Assembly: GCA_012845835.1 (NCBI GenBank)
Contig: JABAKD010000022.1
Coordinates: forward strand, 11,426,718 to 11,490,717
Length of the DNA stretch: 64,000 nucleotides
Source: Undaria pinnatifida
Taxonomy: Eukaryota > Sar > Phaeophyceae > Laminariales > Alariaceae
Direction of reading: 5' to 3'
Shown here: in pieces, positions 1 through 10,200 of the stretch
How positions within the stretch are numbered: the first letter of the stretch is position 1
Layout: every line of letters begins with the position of its first letter
Position numbers and translations under genes: made by a program
The notes under the pieces: model-generated
What the model was told of the DNA's origin: nothing
The model's database searches: none
Seen by the model: the letters and a program-made list of their open reading frames with translations, nothing else

Positions 1-949
1 CGCAGAGAGTAGTTACCCCTGTAAAATAAACACCACAAAATAAAACTGATGTCGTAGTCGGCGTGTCTCGCGCACAATGATGGGTGGGCGGGATGGTTTG
101 TTTTCCCTAACCGCTTCCTACTCTCTCTAGCTGCTGCACGGGAGCCGACGATGCAAGTGGGATCGTCTTGCTTTTTCTGTACAGCTATCAATCTTTTCTC
201 CCACCCCGGGGACGGCCTTATTCCGTCCCCGGGTTTTGCTCCATGATTGCTGCTGCAGCATTTCGCCGACGCTGTAACTCGTGTATAGTTTGGGATCATT
301 TAGGCCTCTCTGCTGCGGCATGAGATCACACCCGTACTTGTTGCCCATCTTCCCTTTTTTCAGGATGCATTTTGCTTGTCTCTTGTTAGCATACTTCCTT
401 CGGGTTCTTGTCGTTCTTATGATACCCAAACTTCTATAGCACCTTGACCCCTAGTAGATCCGGCTTCGATAGTCCCGTGCACACGTTGTGTGCAAACGTG
501 CAAACTTTGCGGACAGTCTGCAGGACGTCCGCCTCTATGAACGCCGTTTGGCGAGAACGCTTCACTCCCGCCACGGCGGCGGATGCTGTTAAACCTATGT
601 GTCTGTGTGTGCGACGGTTGCGGACTGTCACCCCACGTACCCCATAAAAATGCCCCATGGCCGTACGGTCCATCTTATGGCTCGCTGCCCCTCCCAATCG
701 GGAGAGCGCACGGTGTACCGCTTCATGTCCTCCGTGCTCGCCGCCCGCAAATGGATCTGGGGGTTGGTGGTCATCTGAGCCGGCGTTAACGCCATATGTA
801 GAATATTCCCAGCATTCTACAACACTCGGGAAAAATAATCCTGACCTCGATGACCTCTCTATGTCAGTGACCCGTGCATGGATTCGGCCTCCTGTCGGCA
901 CTCTACCACGGCTGCGACCGTGCCGGCAGTCTAGGCTCTTACTTGTAAA
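1..949. other. no confident gene; possible further retroelement remains
   Basis: A 216-codon minus-strand frame (1084-434) overlaps the retroelement relic and probably reflects its decayed continuation. No recognised domain was seen. A 100-codon minus-strand frame at 429-127 is also unrecognised. Confidence 0.3.
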
Positions 950-1430
950 ACCACGTCTGCTTGGGAGGAACTTCGCAACATCTTCCGAGGAGGGAATTGA
1001 AAAAAGAACCTCTCGCTCCCCGTCATCTGCAACAATGTCGACGCAACCGCTACCGACACCTTGACACCGCACTTCCCTGTGCAAAAAGTGTTACGCAGAA
1101 GACGACCGCGTCCCGAATCAATGCGATGCGTTCTGCTGCTGGGGGCAGCCTCTGTGTGCGACGGCGCGCGTCCCACACTGGATGACGCAGCTGGACTGCC
1201 ACCAACGGAGGTCTCTGCTTCACCCTCACCCCACCCGACTCGTCGCTATTTTTTCTGCCGTCGGTACCCATTGCAGGGCCAGCCCGAAACCCTGGTCTAC
1301 CTTTAGCCGGAATAATCCGACTCACAACCTGCAGGTGAGTGTGAACGCGTCCACCACGGCATGGTTGTCTACGCCCACCACCAGCTGCTCGCGTCAGAGC
1401 TGTCTCGGTTGCGCTCAACAGCACTCTGTC
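950..1430 (-). pseudogene. decayed retroelement, RNase H-like and following region
   Basis: On the minus strand near 1395-1225 a frame reads EQLVVGVDNHAVVDAFTL, a stop, then LKVDQGFGLALQWVPTAEKI. This matches RNase H-like domains of retroelements (for example DIRS-type) that carry a TDNQAVV...LQWVPTAENP pattern. Further along, in another frame, CTGKCGVKVS and FFFQFPPRKML resemble the SGVDVF...CFPPPRM block that follows RNase H in such elements. Frameshifts and stops show it is dead. No terminal repeats were seen, and the element may extend off the left edge. Confidence 0.45.
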
Positions 1431-2109
1431 GAGCAGCGAGGAACAACTCTTCATAGATAGTTGATGTGTCGGGGTAAACACTTGTGAGGGAAACCCCCCC
1501 CCCCATCCGCCGAGAAACTCACCCCCGCGACATTAATACCGAACCGCTCCAACCGTCTAAGGACGGATGGCAGCGTGAAGTTTCTGGGGCTTGCCTACCG
1601 GGACCCGGAACAAGGTGGTGTTCGAGATGCACCAAAATGCCGAGGCACCGCTGTAATCTCCATGGCTTGGGGTGGCACTTGGTGTCCGGCAGGAAGCAGC
1701 CGCGAAAACAAAACAAAAAACAATAAAATCGAACAAAATATACTTCCGATACGAGCCCAGCATCCCCACGTGAAGGTCTTCGCGACGGAGAGCCATGGTA
1801 CCTTGGCAGGGCATCCGAACGTGGAAGATCACTTCTCATGCCAGGCGCCCTCGACACAGGCGAGGACGGAGATACCGCGTGAACGCGGGTACGCTGCTTT
1901 TGCCTCGTGGGATGAGTGGTAACGCGAAAACCCCTGGAAAAAAAAACACTGAAGACAATGTCTCCAACGCAAAACCTAATTTCCGCGTTCAAGGGGGGCG
2001 TTTCCACAACGACCAAGGCTACGATAGGGGGGGTACCGGGGGGGGTACCGGGGGGGGTACCGGGGTACCCTCACGTTCACTGCCGGGGACGGGCCACTCG
2101 GGCGAGTGA

Positions 2110-2290
2110 CTATACACTTCGCCCAAAACAAGAAAAAAAGGTTGGATCGAATCAGGAGGGTTTCAAATATCACGGGTAGGGTCGAGTGACCCTGACCCTG
2201 ACCCGACCCGACCCGACCCGACCCGACCCGACTCGACCCGACCCGACCGTGGGAAGTGGTCCAAACCGTGAAATGCCCTGGGAATTTCAG
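2110..2290 (+). repeat. GACCCGACCC dispersed repeat, copy 1
   Basis: The unit has GGATCGAATCAGGAGGGTTT, TTTCAAATATCACGGGT, then a run of ACCCG pentamers. Related copies with the same TCAGGAGG...CACGGGTCG core are at 22225-22420, 23755-23905 and 30490-30670 (opposite strand). A GGGTCG-rich tract is at 63745-63825. Confidence 0.6.
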
Positions 2291-3404
2291 CCTATCCTCC
2301 TGACAACAATCCAAGCGCTTGCTTTTCAACCACCACTAGTCGGCTAACTTCACAGCCAACGTAGACGTCTACCCCGCCCGTGCAAACGCCTTGTCCCTTC
2401 CTCCACCCCCCCCCTGCACACCTAGGCTGTCGTACCATGACTCCCTCAACTGTTTTTCAGCGTTAGCCTCCGTGTGGCGGCCAAATCGAAAGTAAAGCCT
2501 GTCCTACTGCAACAAACTCCGTGCGAGGCATCTCCTCTGCCTGTTTGTTCCACGCCGAGCCCCATCCGCCACCCCCCCTACGCTCCCGGGTGGCGCTGAA
2601 CCCTGCCATGGTGTCCCCTCCCCACCTTAAGGATTTATCTTATTTTTAAAGCTATTGATAGAGTCCCGTCATCGTACCTGGCAGGCGTTATCGCCTGCCT
2701 AGACGAGGAATTTGCTCGCCCCTTTTAGTCGAGAGGACTTTTGAAAGAGGCAAGCGACTAAACATAACTAGCTAAGCAACATCCCAAGCAATACGTCAAA
2801 CGCCTCGAGGGAGTGGCCACCTTGAAGAACCAAAGGCGCCGCCCCTACGTAGTAGTAGTCGGTCCCTAGGCCCATCTGGCCCACACCTTCCATGTAACGC
2901 CGATGCCTTACTGGCAGTCATTTAACTCCTAAGATACCGCACCCGCAATTTAGAGATAATCTAGTTGGATTTAATCCAGGGCTTAGAACCGTACCCACAC
3001 TTGTAGAGAAGAACTACTTGGGTGTAGTGCGGGGATTTTTTTTTTGGGCCAAGGGTTGAGGTATCGTGGAGTCCCTTCGCTGTCGCAGTGGATGGCCTCG
3101 ACGACCATCGATTTCACGAACAATTCAGGTGTATACCCCTGGTGTTTCCTGCGTCCCAGGCGTCGTTGAACTCCCCCACCTACCGACGGCGCGTATTTAC
3201 AACCTATGGACTGCGGAACTTAAGTACAGTCCACACCCTGTTACTGTTATTGTCATTTTGTGTCGTAGGGGTGCAATGGTTGAAACGAGGTGCTCAATAC
3301 AACGCGCTGCCGTTTTAATTGGCCAACACCTCTACCCTCCTCCCGCCCGGACTGGATCCCATTTTAGCCGCCCTGCTCCCACTCAGCAGGTGCACCACTA
3401 TTGT

Positions 3405-3615
3405 TATTTTTTTTCTTTTCATTTATTATCCTCGCATTACTCTCGCGCTCCCTCCCAGTAGTAGCTCAGATCCGGGGTCACATAGCGGGCCCTCCTCCCC
3501 CCTCCTCACTACGCTACGTCCATTCTTTTTGATCGCGAAGGAAATCCATAACTTTATTCCCTTGTCGACTCGCGTCGAATTATACCTGCCCACGCTGCTA
3601 GGCGCTCTCAGCAGT
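3405..3615 (+). repeat. pyrimidine-rich retroposon-like repeat, copy 1
   Basis: About 210 bp: TTATTATCCTCGCATTACTC, a CTCCCTCC tract, AGCTCAGATCCGGGGTCACA, CTCCCCACTACG-like, GTCGACTCGCGTCGAAT and CCCACGCTGCTAGGCGC. The same order recurs at 4845, 8130, 8935, 15380, 22435 (reverse) and 32560 (reverse). Confidence 0.65.
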
Positions 3616-3654
3616 TGATGTTTTTTATGTTTTTTTTTTCCATTTTTGCAAATA

Positions 3655-3750
3655 AAGTCAAATCTCACCACGGTGGGAATCGAACTCAAGGACCAACGCT
3701 CGTAGTATTCGCGGGTAGCCACTAGACCACCGGGGCGACCGGTCATAGTT
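3655..3750 (-). repeat. tRNA-derived SINE-like element, copy 1
   Basis: Minus strand: CCGGTCGCCCCGGTGG, then an A-box-like TGGTCTAGTGGCTA. A B-box-like GAGTTCGATTCCCACC lies about 40 bases on. Spacing suits a pol III promoter. A second copy with the same CCACCGGGGCGACCGGT end is at 25000-25100. Confidence 0.55.
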
Positions 3751-4844
3751 CGAAGTATATAGGGTTGGCGTTAGGGTTAGAGTTGGGGATGCCGCAATAA
3801 CGCATGGACTGCAGTTTAAGAGCTGCAGTCCATGCACTGTAAGTAGCTGCTCCCCTACCTGCCGCCGTGGCATCGCCTACCATCGAATAGCGTGACTGCA
3901 GCTAAAGGCTGCAGTCCATGGACTCTATATAGTTCATCTCCCATCTACCGTGATGGCGTCGGCTGCCACCGATTCTACCTAAAAGTGCGTGCAGCCCTAC
4001 CGTTGAATGCTTCTCAGGGGTCATTGAATTCCCCCACCCACGGCACTATCGCGGTGGTGTCGGCGATGGGATAACTAGGCCATTCCACTGGGCGTCGGCT
4101 ACCGTCGATACCACATAAATTTATGTGAACCCCTTCCACAGAATGCGTTCTAGGTGTCATCGAACTCCCCGTGGTAGTGTCGGCAACCGTCGATTCGACA
4201 TAAACTTAGGGTCATCCCGACCGCGGCATGCACACCAGGCGGTATTGAACTCCCCCCCCCCCTTACCTGCCGCCGTGGCGTCGGCTACCATCGATTCTAC
4301 GCGGGCGTCGTCCTCGTCCTCGCTGCTGCTGTATGAAGCGGCAGCCATCCCGCCGCCGCCGCCCGCACTCGAGGCAGCGTCACCCCTGCCGAGACACGAC
4401 ACCGCACACACATACATGGGTGTCTGTCTGTGACGCACGCACGTTACGACGGAGGAGGTAGTTTGTTTGTTTTTTTCGACGCGTGCTACGATAGTGGGGG
4501 TATTGTTTTCTTTCGTTCCTTGACCCAAAATGGTCGGAATTTCGTTCTTGTTTTTGCGACATGGATTTTGTTTTTGTACCTAAGACATGGGATTGGTCAT
4601 CGGGATTGCATTTTCGACACCAAAACAGTTTTGGGGTGAGGTATATAGCGCTCCTTAAGCCAAGAATCTCGCAGGGGGAAAAAAAGCTATGGCCCACTTT
4701 TTTTTGACCGGAGCATAGGCCTATATACTGTAGTCAAGTTGTTTCTGTCTGCCACAAAATCGTTGAAACACCCCTTGCGTCTTTTTACAATCGTACCAGG
4801 TATTGTTCGTTATTGTACCTAGGCGATAGAAGTGTTTTTTTGTT

Positions 4845-5060
4845 GTTGTTGCTCATCCCGTTTATTGTCTTTGCATTTTTTTCTTTCCCCTTCTCTCTCC
4901 ATAGGCGTAACTCAGATCCGGGGTCACCAAGCAGGCTCTTCTCCCCCCCTCCCCACTACGGTACGCGCGTTCGTTTTCACCGCGAAAATGCTTCAGCCCG
5001 TTCTCCCCTCGTCGACTCGCGTCGACTTGTTCCGACCCACGCTGCTAGGCGTCATCTCAA
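4845..5060 (+). repeat. pyrimidine-rich retroposon-like repeat, copy 2
   Basis: Same order of blocks: GCTCATCCCGTTTATTGTC, AACTCAGATCCGGGGTCACC, CCCACTACGGTACGCG, TCGTCGACTCGCGTCGAC, CCCACGCTGCTAGGCG. Confidence 0.65.
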
Positions 5061-5386
5061 CAGTTGATATATTTTACTACGGGCTACCTCCATTCTGAAC
5101 CTGTGTCCGAGTTGGCATTGATCTCCACCATCTACTGCACTTGCTCCACCCTCCCTTTTCTATTTACACGCTCATCTACCTTCTACTCTTCGACCCTAGG
5201 CATCGTCCAGACATTTTTTTCCCCACGCCACGGGTGTTGGTCTGTCACCCCCTCCGCTTCCCGTCTCCTTCTTGCTTCGTGGCGCTTCCTAAGTTAGAGC
5301 TTGAACTCTCGTTTTCATTGTTGCTGCGTTGTACCGCCGTACACGGCAATTAAGATCGTGTAGCCGTTCGCTAGAAACTCACGCTG

Positions 5387-5655
5387 GAGTCATCTCTCCC
5401 TAGAGTGCGGTAGGGGCTGTTTCTGACCTTTTTTTTTGTTGAGATCCTCAAGCGTGTAACTTAGGGTCAGAGTATGATCATTTTTACGAGAGTTTTTTTT
5501 GTAAGGCTAGCGACACGGAAATATTTGGTCGTGTTGAGCGAACGGGATGCCCTTCACGGTCAAATTTCGGGCGAGACAATGAGGTCCTCATGATATGGAG
5601 CTCAGAAATTTCTTAGAGTATGCTGCACCCCTGCAGAAGTAGCGTGGGATGACTC
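5387..5655 (+). mobile_element. MITE family A, full-length copy 1
   Basis: 269 bp. Starts GAGTCATCTC and ends GTGGGATGACTC, terminal inverted repeats. GCTG flanks both sides as a possible target duplication. The interior has TGAGCGAACGGGATGCCC and GGAGCTCAGAAATTTCTTAG, shared by all family copies. It is non-coding. Confidence 0.75.
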
Positions 5656-7083
5656 GCTGGTGGGTACGAGTAGCTGTCGTCAACTGGTGTGCTTTGCTGG
5701 GAAGCACAAAAGTCTCAACACGAAGCAAGCAGCATTCACACACGACAAATCGTTTAATATTTTCTAATGTTCTCTTCGGGAGAGTAATGCCGTCGGACGG
5801 GAAAGACACGGGAGAGGGAGATCCGGACACGTTAGCGTGGAAAAGGAGGCCCTGATATTTGTTTAACCCCGTCGTGCATTAGAATCTCCCTTCACCAGCA
5901 AACAGGGCGGCACAAGAGATCAAAACAGTAACACCGGCCTGTTTCCGAGCAGGTCCTAAGTTCGGTACCACGCGGTGTCTTGTACCATTGTACAGTACAC
6001 GAAGCTATTTGTTTTCGTTTTTTTATCCTCCGGCGGACGTGGAAGAACACAGCTTGAGCTCACCATACTTCCACGTGTTTTCAAGCACGTCGTGTGTCAA
6101 TTTAACTCAATTGTCTTAGCAATCTAGCGCTAGGTGGCGTATGTGAAATTAAAGGTGGGGGACACAGAGTGCCCCCTGCAGGTCTGCCAATTGAGCAGGT
6201 CCTCGGAGAGTACTCACTTTCGTTCCTTCGTAGAGATGTAGCTTTATTCGTTTCCCCCAGAGCCCGGGATAGCTTCTGAGATCGGAGGCGCGTGCCTCCG
6301 ATCTAATTCCTAACTTCCCCGAATATAAACCGCCCACCTTATCATACGAAACCCATCCAAATGATCTTAAATTCGGATACCTACAGGCCTTTCGAGGCCG
6401 TATCTTAACACTAGCCCACCCTGATGAGTCGCATATGCAGAAATATGGGAGATTCGGGGAAACTCCGGTTCTACGAACTAGACCATGAGTCGAAGATGCG
6501 GCTCCTCAAACCCCACTCCCACACCTCTAACCGTCTGGCTATGGAGCCAGGAACATGCGAAGAAAAGCAGTAGAAAGAAAAGCAGACCCTACAGCAAGGC
6601 AATAGTCACCCATCAAAAACCTGCCGTATGCCGCCGGTGTGGCGGGGGGGGCAGAAAAGGCTCTAGAACCTGCCGCATGCCGCCGGTGTGGCGGGGGGGG
6701 CAGGAAAAGCTCTACGGTAAACCAACCACAGAAAAGGTACTATGGCGAGGCGAGCCCTCGTCGATATGGAGGGGAACACAGGCGCTAACACAAGGGAGAA
6801 GTCATGCGAAAAACCTCCCGCGGGCCATCGGCAAGGCGGGGGGTTAGACGAGGAAACGACGAATAGCCGGGATGGAAGGTGTCAACACCTACAGCCCCGC
6901 TAGGGGAGGAAGTGTTTAGACGAAAAAAAAACAAAGCAGAATAAATACAACACACAAAACATAAAAGAAGACACACAGACCCGTACACTGGTCGCCCCCC
7001 GGCTCTGGGCTGAGGACGTATCCTTAGTTTCTCGTGCTAGCGACTAAACTATCATTTCTGCACGTACACCACAAATCTCTCAC

Positions 7084-7269
7084 TCACCCCGGTCCGCTTG
7101 CGCTCCCTGGGGTGGCGTTTCCTGCAGATGATGTGTCGGCCTTGTCCTCAGCTTCGCCGCCACCGCCGCCTGCCTTCTTTAGCGTGCGGGTTTTCCTGCC
7201 GCCACTGAACAGCCAGGGAGCTTCCTTTTTCAGGCGCTTCATCTCTTTTCGTACCTCCGTGATTTCCAC
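7084..7269 (-). CDS. kinase gene last exon (coiled-coil end and basic, Gly-rich tail)
   Basis: Acceptor AACAACAG|GTGGAA, in phase 0 with exon 16. It begins [18 protein letters not shown], continues with a basic segment and a Gly/Ala/Ser-rich disordered tail, and stops at TGA 7086-7084. Confidence 0.78.
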   Translation of the reverse strand: MEITEVRKEMKRLKKEAPWLFSGGRKTRTLKKAGGGGGEAEDKADTSSAGNATPGSASGPG

Positions 7270-10200
7270 CTGTTGTTTATTATTAATAGTGTTTTTTTTT
7301 GCCATCCAACAATGCGCAGTAAGCAAAATCCTTCTACTTTGATCGCTCACATTCTTCTACGAAAAAAAGAAGAAAACTAAGAGATGAGAAAAAAGCAAAG
7401 CTAAGCTACATCCCCGAATGTCCATAACAACTCCCGTTTGCACCCCGTCCCCACGTTGTCTCCGCCGTAACACGCAAAGTGCCAAGCTGGAAAATACGAG
7501 GGCATATACTTCCGGGTTGGCAAATCGTATACATAAACCGTCAACCGTCGTGTTTTTCGCTATGTATATAAACACTGCTTTATTAATTCTGGCATGTTTT
7601 TATCAAAAAGTACCAGGCCAACGATAACACTTACAGCTGTGAGATCGAGGATTTCGTCGAAACCATATATTTACATGCTGTGCGTGATTCTCCGATCGCG
7701 CGCGTTACGGGATGTATGTATGATCTCATGAACGAGGTCGGCGACTCCCCTCAGTACCTACCAGCTAGTACCACGTGGAAATGGGGGGGGGGGGGGGGCA
7801 AAGGCAACGGGGGGGGGGGGGGGGTACATGAAAGCGCATGTTGCAATAGATAGGGGATCAAGACTACTTTACGGGGGGGGGGGGGGTGCCCCTTTTTTCG
7901 TCACCAGAGTGACTCTGTTCTTCACGGACAGAGCCATTAGGCGATTTGTTTCGTTGCATCGTGGCTTACCATTCCATCGCGGATTCACGCCACATATTTA
8001 ACAAAACGGGCACGAAAACTTAAGATCGCAAAGGAACAGCGGGAGAGGGGGGGGGGGGGGGTCACTCTCGCGAGTAACCCCGAGCCGCCGCAAACAAAAA
8101 GAGAACAAAAAGTGATCCCTTTCTTCTTCTTTTTTTCTTTGTTTTTTTTCTTCATCCCATTTTTGCTACCCTCGCACTACTCTCGCGCTCCCTCCCAATA
8201 GTTTTCAGAGATCCAGGGTCACATAGTGCGCCCTCCTCCCCCCTCGCCACTACGGTACGTGCCTTCTTTTTTATCGATACAAGAATCCACCATTTTATCC
8301 CTCGTCGACTCGCGTCGAATCGTGCCTCCTCTACCATAGCCTGGGTCGAGGGTGTACCTACATCCTGACGCGTGGTACGATATCGGTAATGGGGTATACC
8401 GGGTACTAATTTTTGGCTCAGCCGTTTCCTGGGTGACGGGGGCTCCTTAACCCAAAAAAATCGGAGGAATTTCGTTCCTGTTTTGATATCTGTTTCGGAG
8501 TCATGCCTATATAGTGCGGTAAGGGTTGCAGTTGCTGGATTGACTAGTAATTTTCCTGGCCGGTCGGACTCCTCAAGCTTGGAACTACCGGTTACGATGA
8601 TAATTTTCTACGACTATAGTTGTTTTAGGACTACTGCTGTAGCGCGTAGAAGGTGTTGATCGGGTTGCTGGAACGAATGTCTTCGAAGTAGCCACGTTTC
8701 GGGTGAGCTATTGAGCTCCTCGTGTTAGGTAGTTCAGAAACTTATGCTGCACCCCCACCGTGGGATGATTCGATAGAGGTATACCATTTTTTGGCGGAAA
8801 CGCTTTATGGATGGCATGGGCTCCTTCAGCCACAACCCTTGGAAGGCCGTTTCTGTTTCGCTATCTGTTTCGGAGGCATCCCTAGGTTATGGGATAGTTC
8901 ATCGGGCGCCTAGCTCCGTTTTTTATTCCTCATTTTTCTAGTGCTCATCCGATCTATTATCTTCGCACTTTTTATTTTTCAGTTTTCTCCCTCCCTCCCT
9001 CCCTCGCTCCCTCCCGAGACGCAACTCAGATCCAGGGTCACGCAAAAAAAACAGGCTCTTCTCCCCGCTCCCCACTACGTACGGTACGGTACGGTAAGGT
9101 ACGGTACGGTACGGTACGGTACGGTACGGTACGGTACGGTACGGTACGGTACGGTACGGTACGGTACGGTACGGTACGGTACGGTACGGTACGGTACGGT
9201 ACGGTGCGGTACGGTACGGTACGGTACGGTACGGTACGGTACGGTACGGTACGGTACGGTACGGTACGTGCCTTCACTTTCTTTCGCGAGAAAGACTTAC
9301 AGCCCTTTCTTCTTTTGTCGACTCCCATCGAATTGCGCCGCCTTTGGTTTTCTCCAAATCAGGTTCTGGGTTAGGTGTCAGAGCTCCTCAAGTTGGAATC
9401 CTCAGCAAGAGTAATTGTGCGTCTGTGCCCGTAGCATGCGTCTTCTCTGAGGCAACTCATTTGGGGAGTTCTGCGCCTTAAAACCGACTTTAAGAAGCTC
9501 GTCACCCCTTTTTTCAAGTGGAAACACTTTTGTTTGGGGGGGGGGAGGGGGATTAGTTTATGCTATTGATAGTATAGGGGAGGGGTTTGGGGGTTCTGAG
9601 CGAGGGTTTTAAGAGTGTAACCCGATGGACAATTTAGCGAGTAAAAACATGAAATAAAAAAAGGAGTGATGGGCATTTTGGAAGAACTATCGGATGGCAA
9701 ACACGATAATCATAGAAAAGAACGAACAACTATATATAATACATATTACTTCGAAGTATACGAACAACATATTCAGGTCACAACCAGGACAATAACTAAC
9801 ACAACATTTGAAATAATAGCACCTTTAGCTGAGCTGCTTCGTTGTTGCCCTCTTCCACCTGCTTCCGGCTTTTGTCGAGAGCCTTGGACATTTTGCCAGA
9901 TCGCGCCAGCGCTTCGTCCCTGGGCACAAACGAGGCACGAGGGTGGGAGGGACGCGCGCCTCAAGACATGGAGCAGCTTCTAGAAAGCAAGAATGAACAG
10001 CGATTTGTTGCGTAGAGCGTGGGTTACAGTAGGACTACAGCCTACCGATACGAATATACAAAATTATTGCAAGCCCATACACCTTTGTCCCCGGCGCCTG
10101 GGTGACCGGCCCCCCCGAATATTTGCTCACTCCAGAACCCAGTTCGAAATGTCGGCCATCCGCCGGGATCCGGTCCCGGGGGGGGGGGGGGGCTCCGCGG

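Larger units (their letters stand above)
1500..7083. other. gene-free, repeat-dense region downstream of the kinase gene
   Basis: I see no coding exon with conserved sequence. It holds GGGGTACC/GACCC repeats (2030-2290), two copies of a pyrimidine-rich retroposon (3405-3615, 4845-5060), a tRNA-like SINE (3655-3750) and a full-length MITE (5387-5655). A short tandem duplication with GCCGGTGTGGCGGGGGGG lies at 6620-6705. 2300-3060 and 5660-6480 hold nothing I recognise. Confidence 0.5.

Noticed and set aside
434-1084. 216-residue minus-strand frame as a host gene
   Set aside because: It overlaps the retroelement relic, has no recognised domain and no splice-supported extension.
8941-9414. 157-residue open frame with a Tyr-Gly-Thr-Val-Arg repeat, plus a mirror frame on the other strand
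   Set aside because: It is a translation of the ACGGT microsatellite. Both strands are open because the unit has no stop codon.
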